Assembly: GCA_963751955.1 (NCBI GenBank)
Contig: CAVVWM010000009.1
Coordinates: 248,001-312,000, forward strand
Source of the DNA: JABDIY01 sp963751955
GTDB lineage: Bacteria; Actinomycetota; Acidimicrobiia; Acidimicrobiales; SZUA-35
DNA length: 64,000 bases
Reading direction: 5' to 3'
The notes below the pieces were generated by a model. It was not told the origin of the DNA, made no database searches, and saw only the letters and a list, made by a program, of their open reading frames with translations. Made by a program: the position numbers and the translations under genes. This document shows, in pieces, positions 53,424 to 61,627 of the stretch. How positions within the stretch are numbered: position 1 is the first letter of the stretch; the number at the start of each line of letters is the position of its first letter.

Positions 53424-53777
53424 TCAGCTCAGTAGTTCGCGGACGCGGTCTTTGGGGCGGCCCACGATGGCTTTGTCCTTGGTGACCACGACCGGTCGCT
53501 GGAGCAGCTGCTTGTGTTTCACCAGGATGTCGACAACCTGATCCTCTGTGGCCACGTCGTCGTCGGTGAGCTCGAGCTTCTTGAACTTCGAGTCACGACG
53601 CACCAGCGCCGTTGGCTCATCCTCGAGAATGGCGATGATCGATCGGATCTCATCGGCATCGGGCGGGTCTTTGATGTAGTTCCGCTCCTCGAAGTCGACA
53701 CCCAACTCTTCCGCAATGCGCACGGCATTGACCGAAGAGTTTCAATGGCGGTTGTGATAGATCTTGACGTCAGCCAT
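53424..53777 (-). CDS. arsC: Arsenate reductase (ArsC)-like protein with in-frame UGA at the catalytic position (candidate selenoprotein)
   Basis: 117 residues if UGA at 53744-53742 is read as selenocysteine (residue 12 from ATG at 53777). The start is MADVKIYHNRH-U-NSSVNAV, where ArsC has HNPxC. The Sec position 12 and the conserved arginines Arg60 (LVRRDSK), Arg94 (LLQRPVV) and Arg107 (VGRPKD) fall exactly where plasmid R773 ArsC has Cys12, Arg60, Arg94 and Arg107. The glutaredoxin-coupled arsenate reductases use that Cys to attack arsenate. A stem-loop with G at +19 follows the UGA. Without Sec decoding the gene would be called only from the internal GTG at 53723. Other ArsC-like functions (Spx/YffB-type) are possible. 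A leaderless -10 box precedes the ATG. Confidence 0.85.
53706..53739 (-). promoter_or_regulatory. Candidate bacterial SECIS element in the arsC-like gene
   Basis: On the minus strand CUCUUC (53739-53734) pairs perfectly with GAAGAG (53711-53706). After a small internal loop CAAUGC (53730-53725) pairs perfectly with GCAUUG (53719-53714). The apical loop is CGUGC, with a G at +19 from the UGA. Twelve perfect pairs immediately after an in-frame UGA is very unlikely by chance. Confidence 0.75.
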
Positions 53778-53783
53778 GGGACA

Positions 53784-53789
53784 AACCTA
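53784..53789 (-). promoter_or_regulatory. -10 box (TAGGTT) of the arsC-like gene
   Basis: On the minus strand TAGGTT lies 6 nt before the ATG at 53777. Confidence 0.5.
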
Positions 53790-53796
53790 TCTCCTC

Positions 53797-53802
53797 TACG
53801 GT
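53797..53802 (+). promoter_or_regulatory. -10 box (TACGGT) of the PrsW-like gene
   Basis: TACGGT lies 6 nt before the GTG at 53809. The two divergent start codons (53777 and 53809) are only 31 bp apart, so the promoters interleave. Confidence 0.45.
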
Positions 53803-53808
53803 GGTGGG

Positions 53809-54987
53809 GTGCAGCCTGCAGATGCCGGACAGCGGCCGGACAAGCCCCTACCGGTACCCCAACTCCCCGCCCCTCCAGCCGTGTCACAAACCCCGCCGGG
53901 CTGGTATTCGGATCCGTGGCACATCAGCCAGTGGCGCTGGTGGGACGGCTGGGCCTGGACAGCTCATGTGTCGGGCAACGCCGAGTCGAAACCGAGGCTG
54001 TCAGGCTGGCTGTCGTGGCCGGTGGTGGTCGGGCTGATCATCGCCCTGCCGATGACGGCGTTCCTCGCCGTTCAGAATCCGATCGCCATCCCCTTGGCGT
54101 TCATTCCGTTGCTGATCGTCGGTCCGGTGTTGTGGTGGATCGATCGGGTGGAGCCAGAACCGTTCCAGCATCGAGTGCATTCGTTCCTTTGGGGCGCCAC
54201 GATCTCCGGCGTGGTCGCCGGCACCGCCAACAGCATCGTGTTCGCCGCATCGAGCGAAAACTGGGCTGCCGTGGTGTCGGCCCCGCTCAGCGAAGAAATC
54301 ATGAAGGCCCTGGGCATCATCTGGGCGCTGCGCCGCAAGGAAATCGACGGGGTGATGGACGGCGTGGTGTACGCGGGCTGGGTGGCGCTGGGCTTCGCCG
54401 TCGTAGAGAACTTTCTTTACTTCTCCGACGCCGCTGACCAGGATGTGCTGGTCGAAACCGTGATCGCCAGAGGGTTCTTTACACCCTTCGCTCACCCGCT
54501 CTTTACCGTGTGGTCCGGGCTGGCAATCGGCTGGGCCGTGTCTCGAAACAGGAACGTGGCCGTGCATCTGTCGTGGGGGCTCCCGGTAGCCATCGGCCTC
54601 CACGCGGCGTGGAACGGTTCGCTCACCCTGGCCGAAGACAACGAGATTATTCTGCTGGTCGCAATACCGGCATTCATCGTGCTGTTCCTGTGTTCAGGTG
54701 TTGCGCTGGTCAGTTTCCGGGGTCGGGAGCAAATTTTGTTTCTGTCGCTGGTGCCTGCCCTGTCGCAGCGATACGGCCTGAGCGCCCAGGAGGTAGCGGT
54801 CTTCGGTGATTGGCGGACCATGCTCTCGGCCCGCAAGAAGCTGCCAAAGGCCCAACGCAAGGCCTTCGACCAGGTGCACGGCAACCTCGCCCGTCTGGCC
54901 GCACTGCACAATCGACCCGGTCCCCTCGACACAGCCGCCGAGGCGGTGCTGGTGAACCGGCTCCACACGGCCCGAACCGGCGGCTGA
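53809..54987 (+). CDS. DUF2510-PrsW intramembrane metalloprotease family protein
   Basis: 392 residues from GTG at 53809. Earlier in-frame starts at 53764 and 53776 would overlap the divergent arsC-like gene. An N-terminal Pro-rich stretch leads to a DUF2510 domain (PPGWYSDPWHISQWRWWDGW), followed by about eight membrane helices of the PrsW fold. Those carry PLSEEIMKALG (EExxK metal/catalytic motif), AVVENFLYF, HPLFTVWSGLAIGWAV and GLHAAWNGS. PrsW proteases cleave membrane-bound anti-sigma factors. Downstream targets are unknown. The small zincin gene follows after 3 bp. Confidence 0.85.
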   Translation: MQPADAGQRPDKPLPVPQLPAPPAVSQTPPGWYSDPWHISQWRWWDGWAWTAHVSGNAESKPRLSGWLSWPVVVGLIIALPMTAFLAVQNPIAIPLAFIPLLIVGPVLWWIDRVEPEPFQHRVHSFLWGATISGVVAGTANSIVFAASSENWAAVVSAPLSEEIMKALGIIWALRRKEIDGVMDGVVYAGWVALGFAVVENFLYFSDAADQDVLVETVIARGFFTPFAHPLFTVWSGLAIGWAVSRNRNVAVHLSWGLPVAIGLHAAWNGSLTLAEDNEIILLVAIPAFIVLFLCSGVALVSFRGREQILFLSLVPALSQRYGLSAQEVAVFGDWRTMLSARKKLPKAQRKAFDQVHGNLARLAALHNRPGPLDTAAEAVLVNRLHTARTGG

Positions 54988-54990
54988 CAA

Positions 54991-55332
54991 TTGCCACCGG
55001 TTGATCCTGATCGATTCGAAGCGATGGTGGAGCGGGCGTATGCCGGCCTGCCCACTGAGATCACGTCGATGCTCCAGAACATCGTGATCCAGATCGATGA
55101 CGACAGCTCCGAGGGCCTTCTGGGCCTCTACGAAGGCACACCACTCACCGAACGCTACGACTACGGCGACATGGTTCTGCCAGACGTCGTCACGATCTTC
55201 CGCTTGCCGATATGTGAGATGGCAGCCGACCTCGACGAACTCGAACACGAGGTGCGGGTCACGCTCATCCACGAGTTGGCCCACCACCTCGGGATCGATG
55301 ACGACCGGCTCCACGAGCTGGGCTGGGCATGA
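54991..55332 (+). CDS. Small zincin-like metallopeptidase family protein
   Basis: 113 residues. The C-terminal motif LIHELAHHLGIDDDRLHELG is HExxHxxGxxxxxL, a minimal zinc-peptidase site found in a widespread small family (often beside membrane or cell-wall genes). The rest, FEAMVERAYAGLPTEITSML and NIVIQIDDDSSEGLLGLYEG, matches that family. The substrate is unknown, and whether it is a real peptidase is unsettled. TTG at 54991, 3 bp after the PrsW stop, implies co-expression. Confidence 0.82.
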   Translation: MPPVDPDRFEAMVERAYAGLPTEITSMLQNIVIQIDDDSSEGLLGLYEGTPLTERYDYGDMVLPDVVTIFRLPICEMAADLDELEHEVRVTLIHELAHHLGIDDDRLHELGWA

Positions 55333-55526
55333 GCGGCAGCGGTTGCGGATGCCCATGCCGTTCGGTGTAGCCGAGCGCGCGGCAGTCCATCTCCTCAAGG
55401 ATGTGCATCACCCAGCTCGGCTTGACGAGCGCAATTCCGAAGATCAATCGAACATCTGTCCGGCGGCATTTCCTAGGATCAGAGCCCGTGAGCGAAGAAA
55501 GCGACGTGGGCCCAGCCGCACGGTTC

Positions 55527-56684
55527 TCAGAACGAGATGGATTCCAAGCGCCCGGCCAGGTCGACCAGAGCATCGCCTTCGAGGTTGGCGAAGCTACAAC
55601 GGATGAATCGCTCGTCACGGTAGGTGAATGCGGTTCCCGGGATCATCAACACGTCGTGATCGGTGACCAGTGCCTTCACCACCTGTTCGGTTGAGATTCC
55701 ATCGAAGGGGTGTCTCATCCAGCCGAAGAACGCACCGCTGTGGATCAGTTCGAACCCACCGGGACGGGTTGCCATCATCTCCCGAAAAGTGTCGAGGGTG
55801 TCGAGCAGTCGGTCCGATTGTTGGCGTCGCCACTCACCCGCCTCCAGCAGACCGGTGAGCGCCGCTTCCTGGCCGATGGTGGGGGCCGAGATAGCCACGC
55901 AGTCCTGAATCTTGGCCACTTCGTTGAGCACCGCTGCCCCGGCCACGATGGCTCCTACCCGATAGCCGGGGATAGCGAGGTCTTTGCTGAACGAGTGAAG
56001 ACTGATGAGGGTGTCGTCGAATTGTTCCTCGGCAAACAGTTGATGGGCCGAATCGTTGGTTTCTCGGAAGTTGCGATAGGTCTCATCGAGGATCAGCGCC
56101 ACGTTGTTGGCACGGGCCAGATCGAAGAACGCCTGCAGAGTTTCTGGCGGGATCGTCACGCCAGTGGGGTTCCCGGGAGACACCAGCAGAATCGCCCGGG
56201 TCCGACTGGAGAGACGGTCGGCCACGTCTGAAATCGACACCACGCCATCGGCTTGAATGGAAACCAGGGTTGGCACGATCCGTTGCGCTTCCAGCCACAT
56301 CACATGGTTGAAGTAGTACGGGGTCGCAACAATGATCTCGTCGCCCGGACCGGCCAGTGCCGAACTCGCCGAACAAAACGCCTGGTTGCAGCCGGCGACC
56401 ACATGAACGTTGTCAGTTCCGACACTGCCGCCGTAGTCCGCGCTCACGGTGTCGGCGAAGGCCTCCCGCAAAGCTGGCAAACCCATAACCGGCGCATACC
56501 GAGCCGCCTTTGGATCGTGGGCCAGCTCGGCGATCCGTTCCTCCACGACTGAAGCGGGCGGGTAGCTGGGAGCGGCCTGACTGAGATCGAGAAACCTTTG
56601 GCGACCGGCCTTGTGGGCCACGTAGCCGTGAGCAACGGAGATCGGTGATGTGGCGATGTCTCTGACCGCTGGATTGAGTTGCAC
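55527..56684 (-). CDS. Class I/II pyridoxal-phosphate aminotransferase
   Basis: 385 residues. Motifs: FLDLSQAAPSYPPASVV, YAPVMGLPALREAFA, VVAGCNQAFCSASSALAGPG, VATPYYFNHVMWLEAQR, LVSPGNPTGVTIPPETLQA, LILDETYRNFRE, the PLP lysine in SLHSFSKDLAIPGYRVGAIV, and a C-terminal Arg in ERFIRCSFANLEGDALVDL. Relatives include aspartate, kynurenine and branched-chain transaminases, so the substrate is open. A -10 box lies 6 nt before the GTG at 56684. Confidence 0.85.
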   Translation of the reverse strand: MQLNPAVRDIATSPISVAHGYVAHKAGRQRFLDLSQAAPSYPPASVVEERIAELAHDPKAARYAPVMGLPALREAFADTVSADYGGSVGTDNVHVVAGCNQAFCSASSALAGPGDEIIVATPYYFNHVMWLEAQRIVPTLVSIQADGVVSISDVADRLSSRTRAILLVSPGNPTGVTIPPETLQAFFDLARANNVALILDETYRNFRETNDSAHQLFAEEQFDDTLISLHSFSKDLAIPGYRVGAIVAGAAVLNEVAKIQDCVAISAPTIGQEAALTGLLEAGEWRRQQSDRLLDTLDTFREMMATRPGGFELIHSGAFFGWMRHPFDGISTEQVVKALVTDHDVLMIPGTAFTYRDERFIRCSFANLEGDALVDLAGRLESISF

Positions 56685-56690
56685 ACCAGG

Positions 56691-56696
56691 AACTTA
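56691..56696 (-). promoter_or_regulatory. -10 box (TAAGTT) of a leaderless promoter
   Basis: On the minus strand TAAGTT lies 6 nt before the GTG at 56684, in the gap after oleD. Confidence 0.45.
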
Positions 56697-56723
56697 GTAC
56701 TCCGTCGCCGAGATCTCTGGAGT

Positions 56724-57722
56724 TCAGATTCCCTCCGGGGGCCCTCCACCCGCACTTGTTGCTGCTGCGAGTCGTAGAAGCTCGAAACCTTGGTCAATCG
56801 TCACCGTCGGTTCCCATGCCAAGATGCGCTGGGTCGCCCGCTGGTCGAACCAGTGGGCGGTGCCCAGTTGTTCGGCCAAGAACGAGGTCACAGGGGGTTC
56901 CCCGCTCAAGGGCAGGCGCTCCCAAGCCTGTTCGGCGATCCAGCCGACGGCGAAGGCCACGGGCTTGGGTACCCGACGAACCCGTGGCGCCAACCCGTGG
57001 GCTGCCACGATCCCGTTCACCAAATCGGCGATCGGACGGGGCTCATCGTTGGAGACAACCAGCGCCTGACCGCCGGCGCGCTCACACCGATCGACCGCAG
57101 CAACCAGCGCATCGACAGCATTGTCGATGTACGTCGAATCGATCAACGCGGCGCCTGTCCCGACGTAGGCCAGCCGACCCCGACGCGCTCGGTCGACGAT
57201 CCGACCCACGAGCTGGGTGTCCCCAGGCCCCCACACCAAATGAGGACGGATAGCGGTGATGCTCATCGCTTCGCTGTGGCGTGAGAGGGCGAAACACTCC
57301 GCCAACGCCTTGGAGGTTGAATAGTGGCCCCGGGTCTCGGCCGGGTCGGCCGGAGCGGCGGCTACCCCAACGAGCGCCTCTCCGCTATGAGCCACCGACG
57401 GCGACGACACGTACACGAACCGGGACACACCTGCACGTTCGGCCTCGGTGATCATCGTCTCGGTGCCGATCACGTTGGTCTGGTGGAACTCTTCCCACGT
57501 CCCCACGATCCCAACCTTGGCAGCGAGATGAACGACCGCACCACACCCATTCATCGCGTCTGCAACTACCGCGCGATCGGTGATTTCACCTTGGACACAG
57601 CGGGCTCCACGTACCTGGCTTTCGCTTCGCTGGAGGGTGACCACCGAGTGACCCCGATCCACGAGGCGGGTTGCAAGCAGTCGACCCAGCAGACTTGTGG
57701 CTCCGGTGACGAGGATCTGCAT
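56724..57722 (-). CDS. oleD: OleD-like NAD(P)-dependent 2-alkyl-3-ketoalkanoate reductase
   Basis: 332 residues from ATG at 57722; the longer frame to 57770 overlaps oleBC. An extended-SDR/epimerase fold: MQILVTGATSLLGRLLATRL (TGxxxxxG), CGAVVHLAAKVG, VYVSSPS with the Ser, HYSTSKALAE (YxxxK) and TAIRPHLVWGPGD. In olefin biosynthesis OleD reduces the beta-keto acid made by OleA to a beta-hydroxy acid. The order oleA, oleBC, oleD with 2-6 bp gaps supports the role. It starts 3 bp after the oleBC stop. Confidence 0.88.
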   Translation of the reverse strand: MQILVTGATSLLGRLLATRLVDRGHSVVTLQRSESQVRGARCVQGEITDRAVVADAMNGCGAVVHLAAKVGIVGTWEEFHQTNVIGTETMITEAERAGVSRFVYVSSPSVAHSGEALVGVAAAPADPAETRGHYSTSKALAECFALSRHSEAMSITAIRPHLVWGPGDTQLVGRIVDRARRGRLAYVGTGAALIDSTYIDNAVDALVAAVDRCERAGGQALVVSNDEPRPIADLVNGIVAAHGLAPRVRRVPKPVAFAVGWIAEQAWERLPLSGEPPVTSFLAEQLGTAHWFDQRATQRILAWEPTVTIDQGFELLRLAAATSAGGGPPEGI

Positions 57723-57724
57723 GC

Positions 57725-60289
57725 TCAGAGCCTCCCGGGCCGATCCCCGGCAAGCACCCGTTCGGCCCAACGGGCGATTCGGGTCCGGTCCACTTTGGAG
57801 TTGTGACGTTTGTCGACCGGCACGTGGCGGGTGGCCAAAACAGCGGCAGGGCGGGTTGCTCCCGCCGCTTCGATCTCGTCGCGGACCGTTTCAGCCAACG
57901 ACGGGTCGGCCAATGGATTGCGGCCCCAGCCGGGAACCTCCACGACCAAAGCCACGACCTGAGCCCCGATGGGACCCACACCCACTGCCGCAGCCCGCAC
58001 CACACCAGCCACCCGTTCCGCAGCATGTTCAATCGGTATCGGCGGGACCGGACCGGCAGCCGTTCTGATCACGTGCTGGACCCGACCGCTGATCCACAGG
58101 AAACCATCATGGTCAAGGCGGCCAATGTCACCGGAGCGATGCCATCCGTCGGCGGTCAGAGATCGATGCTCAGTCCACCACAACCGGTCATACCCATCCT
58201 TGAGATGGGGGGCCGAGACCACGACCTCGCCAAGTACGTCGGCCTGAACAGTGGGTTCGGAATCGGGAACCCCAAACGCATCGAGCGGGTGGATGCGAAC
58301 CGACACACCATCAATCGGCCGACCGACACAACTGCCCTCACCAACACCTCTCGCCACCCGGTCGATCAGCGACAGGTCGGCCACCGGAAGCACTTCGGTC
58401 ATCCCGTACGGGGCCCGGATCTCAGCTGCGGGGGCAAGTTCGGCCACCGATTGCAGGAGGTCCAACCGCAACGGTGCCCCGGCACTCATCACCAGCCTCA
58501 CACGCGCCACCGCCGTCCGTTCCGACGGCGACATCAAGTGTGCAGTGGCAACTACGTTCTGCAACGCTGCGGGCGAGGCAAAGATGATAGTGGCATCAAC
58601 TTCTGCAGCAGCTGTGCCCAGAGCCGATGCGGTGAGGGTCGAGGGTCGGGTGACATCCATTTCCGGTACCACCGATGTGATACCCAACGCTGGTCCGTAC
58701 AGCGCGAACGGGGCGAACGCTGCCACCAGCCGGTCCGTGGTTTCGATCCGATACAGCGCCTGAATCGCATCACGCTGTGCCGCCAGTTGTTCGGCTCGGT
58801 ACCGCACGCCCTTGGAAGGTCCCGTTGAACCGGACGTGAAGCCGATCGCCGCCGGATGCCCACTCGCGGTGGCTTGGAGTTTGTCGACCCCCAACTCGCC
58901 CATCAGTTCGATCTCGCGGATGGAATGGGCAACGCCCAACGCGGTGCGGAGACGGCTGTCCATCTCGCCTGCCACGATTCTGGTTCCGGTCCATCGCAGG
59001 ATCTTGGACCCAACAATTGCGGGTGGGATGCCGATCAGCCAATCCGGTGCGGCTGCCTTGACGGCGCGGTGCATGTTGCCTACCCCCAACCCGCCATCGA
59101 CCAGCACCGCCGTGAACCCAGCCTCCCAACAGGCGTACAGGACCACGGTGAGGTCGATCCCGGGCGGGATCATGAGCGCCACCCGATCGCCGGGGCCGAC
59201 TCCGGCGGTAGCCAGCCCCCGGGCGACACGGTGGGTACGTTCCAGGAACGACGTGGAATCGATGCTGCGCCATTGGTCGTCGTGCCGTTCCACAACCAGT
59301 GGCGACACATCGAGATGCGGTGGCAAGAGTTGTGCACCGTCGAGGGGCGGCCGAGCTGGAGGTTCCTCAGACGTCACCCAATCCCAGAAAGCCTCGGCAA
59401 CCGGAGCGTCCTCGGTGACGAAATGGCTCGCGCTAACGAACCGATGTACGTCGGCCTGGGGCAAGCGTTTCTCCAAGTCGTGGAGGTACTGCTCGCTGAA
59501 TACTGGATCTCTTGTTCCCCACAAGAGCAGGGCAGGGACGGAGGCCAGCTCGGTCATACCCGAGGCAATACCGTCAAGAGTCTCGAACGATGGGTGCCCG
59601 TCATCGAGCGGAATGTCGGCGACGAACGCCCTGATCCCAGACCGACGATCGGCGCTACGGTACGGAGCGAGAAGTCCTTCTCTCACCTCGGGAAAGGGTT
59701 GGGGACGGGAAAGCGCCAGCCCAGCCCTGATGAAGATCGAGGTGCGCTCGGTGACGGGACCGAGCAAGGCCGCCGACCCGGCGGTGCTGATCAATTTGGG
59801 CGGCGTGCCGGACTCAGGTTGGGCGACCGATGTGTTGGTGAGCACCACACCGCTCAGCTGGGACAGGTGGCGTCGGGCCCAGCCGATGGAGATCGGGCCA
59901 CCCCAGTCATGAGCCAGGGTGATCACCGAACCGTCGATACCCAGCGCCTCGGTGAGGGCACAGAGATCGTGGATACGGTCAATCAGTTTGCGATCGGAGC
60001 CGGTTCGTTCCGAATACCCCATGTTGAGGTGATCGGGCGCCACCACTCTCACCCCTCCAGGAGCAACTGCTATCACCTTGCGCCAGAGGTAGGACCAGGA
60101 GGGGTTTCCGTGCACGCACAAGACCGTGAGATCAGGAGTATCGACGGGCCGATCCGCGTAATTGTCGAGTACATGAAACGTTCGACCCACGCCCTCGAGA
60201 TGCTGAACCTCTACGAGCCGAGACCACTTTGGATCAAGGCCGGCGAGCGATGGCGGCAGCTCTGCGGGAAGCGAGGCTGAGTCAGCCAC
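57725..60289 (-). CDS. oleBC: OleBC fusion: beta-lactone decarboxylase-like hydrolase plus beta-lactone synthetase
   Basis: 854 residues. Residues ~1-320 are an alpha/beta hydrolase of the haloalkane-dehalogenase type: VLCVHGNPSWSYLWR (oxyanion hole), the nucleophile Asp128 in AHDWGGP, WGTRDPVFSEQYL and the His in SASHFVTEDA. Residues ~340-854 are an ANL adenylating enzyme: GFTSGSTGPSKGVRYRAEQL (phosphate loop), YGMTEVLPVA, GWHRSGDIGRLD and KRHNSKVDR with the C-terminal Lys. OleC makes a cis-beta-lactone from the beta-hydroxy acid, and OleB decarboxylates it to the olefin. Fused oleBC genes are known from some actinobacteria. Confidence 0.92.
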   Translation of the reverse strand: MADSASLPAELPPSLAGLDPKWSRLVEVQHLEGVGRTFHVLDNYADRPVDTPDLTVLCVHGNPSWSYLWRKVIAVAPGGVRVVAPDHLNMGYSERTGSDRKLIDRIHDLCALTEALGIDGSVITLAHDWGGPISIGWARRHLSQLSGVVLTNTSVAQPESGTPPKLISTAGSAALLGPVTERTSIFIRAGLALSRPQPFPEVREGLLAPYRSADRRSGIRAFVADIPLDDGHPSFETLDGIASGMTELASVPALLLWGTRDPVFSEQYLHDLEKRLPQADVHRFVSASHFVTEDAPVAEAFWDWVTSEEPPARPPLDGAQLLPPHLDVSPLVVERHDDQWRSIDSTSFLERTHRVARGLATAGVGPGDRVALMIPPGIDLTVVLYACWEAGFTAVLVDGGLGVGNMHRAVKAAAPDWLIGIPPAIVGSKILRWTGTRIVAGEMDSRLRTALGVAHSIREIELMGELGVDKLQATASGHPAAIGFTSGSTGPSKGVRYRAEQLAAQRDAIQALYRIETTDRLVAAFAPFALYGPALGITSVVPEMDVTRPSTLTASALGTAAAEVDATIIFASPAALQNVVATAHLMSPSERTAVARVRLVMSAGAPLRLDLLQSVAELAPAAEIRAPYGMTEVLPVADLSLIDRVARGVGEGSCVGRPIDGVSVRIHPLDAFGVPDSEPTVQADVLGEVVVSAPHLKDGYDRLWWTEHRSLTADGWHRSGDIGRLDHDGFLWISGRVQHVIRTAAGPVPPIPIEHAAERVAGVVRAAAVGVGPIGAQVVALVVEVPGWGRNPLADPSLAETVRDEIEAAGATRPAAVLATRHVPVDKRHNSKVDRTRIARWAERVLAGDRPGRL

Positions 60290-60295
60290 CGAGTC

Positions 60296-61321
60296 CTACC
60301 AGACCAGTTCGAGCACGCCAGCGTTCAGACCCGAGCCGATGCCCATACACAGCACACGATCGCCGGCGGTCAGTGTGTCGGCGCAATGAGCCAACGTGAA
60401 GGGAATAGCGGCCGGCCCAATGTTGCCAAAGGTGGGGAAGGTGAGCGGTGCCCGTTCGGGATCGATCCCAAGCACATCGATCATTGCTGCGTGATGAACC
60501 TTGGAGACCTGGTGGAGGATGTAGCGGTCCATGTCCATCCACTCAGCGGTGTCGGCATAGTCCCATGCCACCTTGGCCAGCTCGGTTCCAGCATCGAGCA
60601 GCGCCCGGGCATCGGTGCGCATGTTCTCCAAAGACCCGACACAGAGCTCGTGGTGGCGGCTTTCGGCACGGAAGAATCCCTTGATCACAACATGGCTGCC
60701 CGGATTGGCGCTGTGTCGGCCGATCACCATTGCGGCAGCACCCGACCCCAACGTGAGCGAAGCAAAGTTCTCCGAGAAGTCCTCTGCGGTCTCGCCGAGG
60801 TTGTTGAGCCGGTCGATGGTGTTGGAATGGATCTCCCGAGTGCCTTCACCATCGACCACCAGGGCGTACTCGATCTGACCGGCCTCGATCATCATGCCAG
60901 CCAAATGAATACCGTTGAGGAATCCCAGACAGGCGTTGGAGATGTCGTAGTTCATGCAGGTGGGCGAAAGACCCAGCATGTGATGCACCGTGACGGCGGT
61001 GGAAGGCTCCAGCCGCGCCCGGCACACCGACGAATCGATCAGCAGACCGATCCGGCTGCGATCGATCCCGGCCTCCTGAATTGCCTTTTCGCCCGCAGCG
61101 GCGGACGCATCGGCGAAGGTGAAACCCGGAGCCCACTGGCGTCGCTCGTGCACCCCGGCCAGACGATCCAATAGACCGGGTCGGGCACCGCCCTTGCTGT
61201 AGAACGGCTCGAGACGGTCGTCGATGTCAGCCGAGGTGACAACTTCGGGTCCTTGGACCCGGACCGACGACACTACGCCCACATCGTTGAAATTGAAGTT
61301 GGCGTTGGGTGCATCCGACAT
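60296..61321 (-). CDS. oleA: OleA-like thiolase (non-decarboxylative Claisen condensation of acyl-CoAs)
   Basis: 341 residues of the KAS-III/thiolase family. Nucleophile Cys131 lies in YDISNACLGFLNGIHLAG, a Glu is in the RLEPSTAV loop, and LHQVSKVHHAAMIDVLGI and FGNIGPAAIPFTL carry the other catalytic His and Asn. OleA joins two fatty acyl-CoAs into a 2-alkyl-3-ketoalkanoate, the first step to long-chain internal olefins. Start ATG at 61321 has GAAAGG 8 nt upstream. It heads the oleA-oleBC-oleD operon. Confidence 0.9.
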   Translation of the reverse strand: MSDAPNANFNFNDVGVVSSVRVQGPEVVTSADIDDRLEPFYSKGGARPGLLDRLAGVHERRQWAPGFTFADASAAAGEKAIQEAGIDRSRIGLLIDSSVCRARLEPSTAVTVHHMLGLSPTCMNYDISNACLGFLNGIHLAGMMIEAGQIEYALVVDGEGTREIHSNTIDRLNNLGETAEDFSENFASLTLGSGAAAMVIGRHSANPGSHVVIKGFFRAESRHHELCVGSLENMRTDARALLDAGTELAKVAWDYADTAEWMDMDRYILHQVSKVHHAAMIDVLGIDPERAPLTFPTFGNIGPAAIPFTLAHCADTLTAGDRVLCMGIGSGLNAGVLELVW

Positions 61322-61627
61322 AAACGAGCCTTTCGGTTCTCAACCTCCGGTTTATCGAGGTTGACGCAGTTTCGCAGCCTCCGAACCCAAAAAGCTGCAC
61401 CAACCGCACACAACGAAGCGGATCGCTCGACGACTATTGCTGAGAAGTCCATCTTTGGCAAGTAGTCGTCGATGAACAGGTGGCCGGCGAACGTCTATTG
61501 TTCGCTACTTCGGAAGGGTTTGGTTTGTCGTTCGGCGGTCAACCGGCCACCAGCCGCTGTGGGCCGCGGGTGGGTCGGACCCCGGGGGCGAACGGCGGCA
61601 ACCATCTTTTGCTGCGACACTCCTGAG
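61322..61627. other. Divergent intergenic region between oleA and the M15 gene
   Basis: About 306 bp. It holds the oleA ribosome site and an inverted repeat GCGAAC (61487-61492) with GTTCGC (61500-61505), which is a possible operator. It also holds the GACACT box at 61616-61621, 6 nt before the GTG at 61628. I see no RNA gene or convincing coding frame here. Confidence 0.5.

Noticed and set aside
58856..60280. 474-residue plus-strand ORF antisense to oleBC
   Set aside because: A shadow frame of high-GC coding DNA; no recognisable motif, and the opposite strand encodes a clear OleBC.
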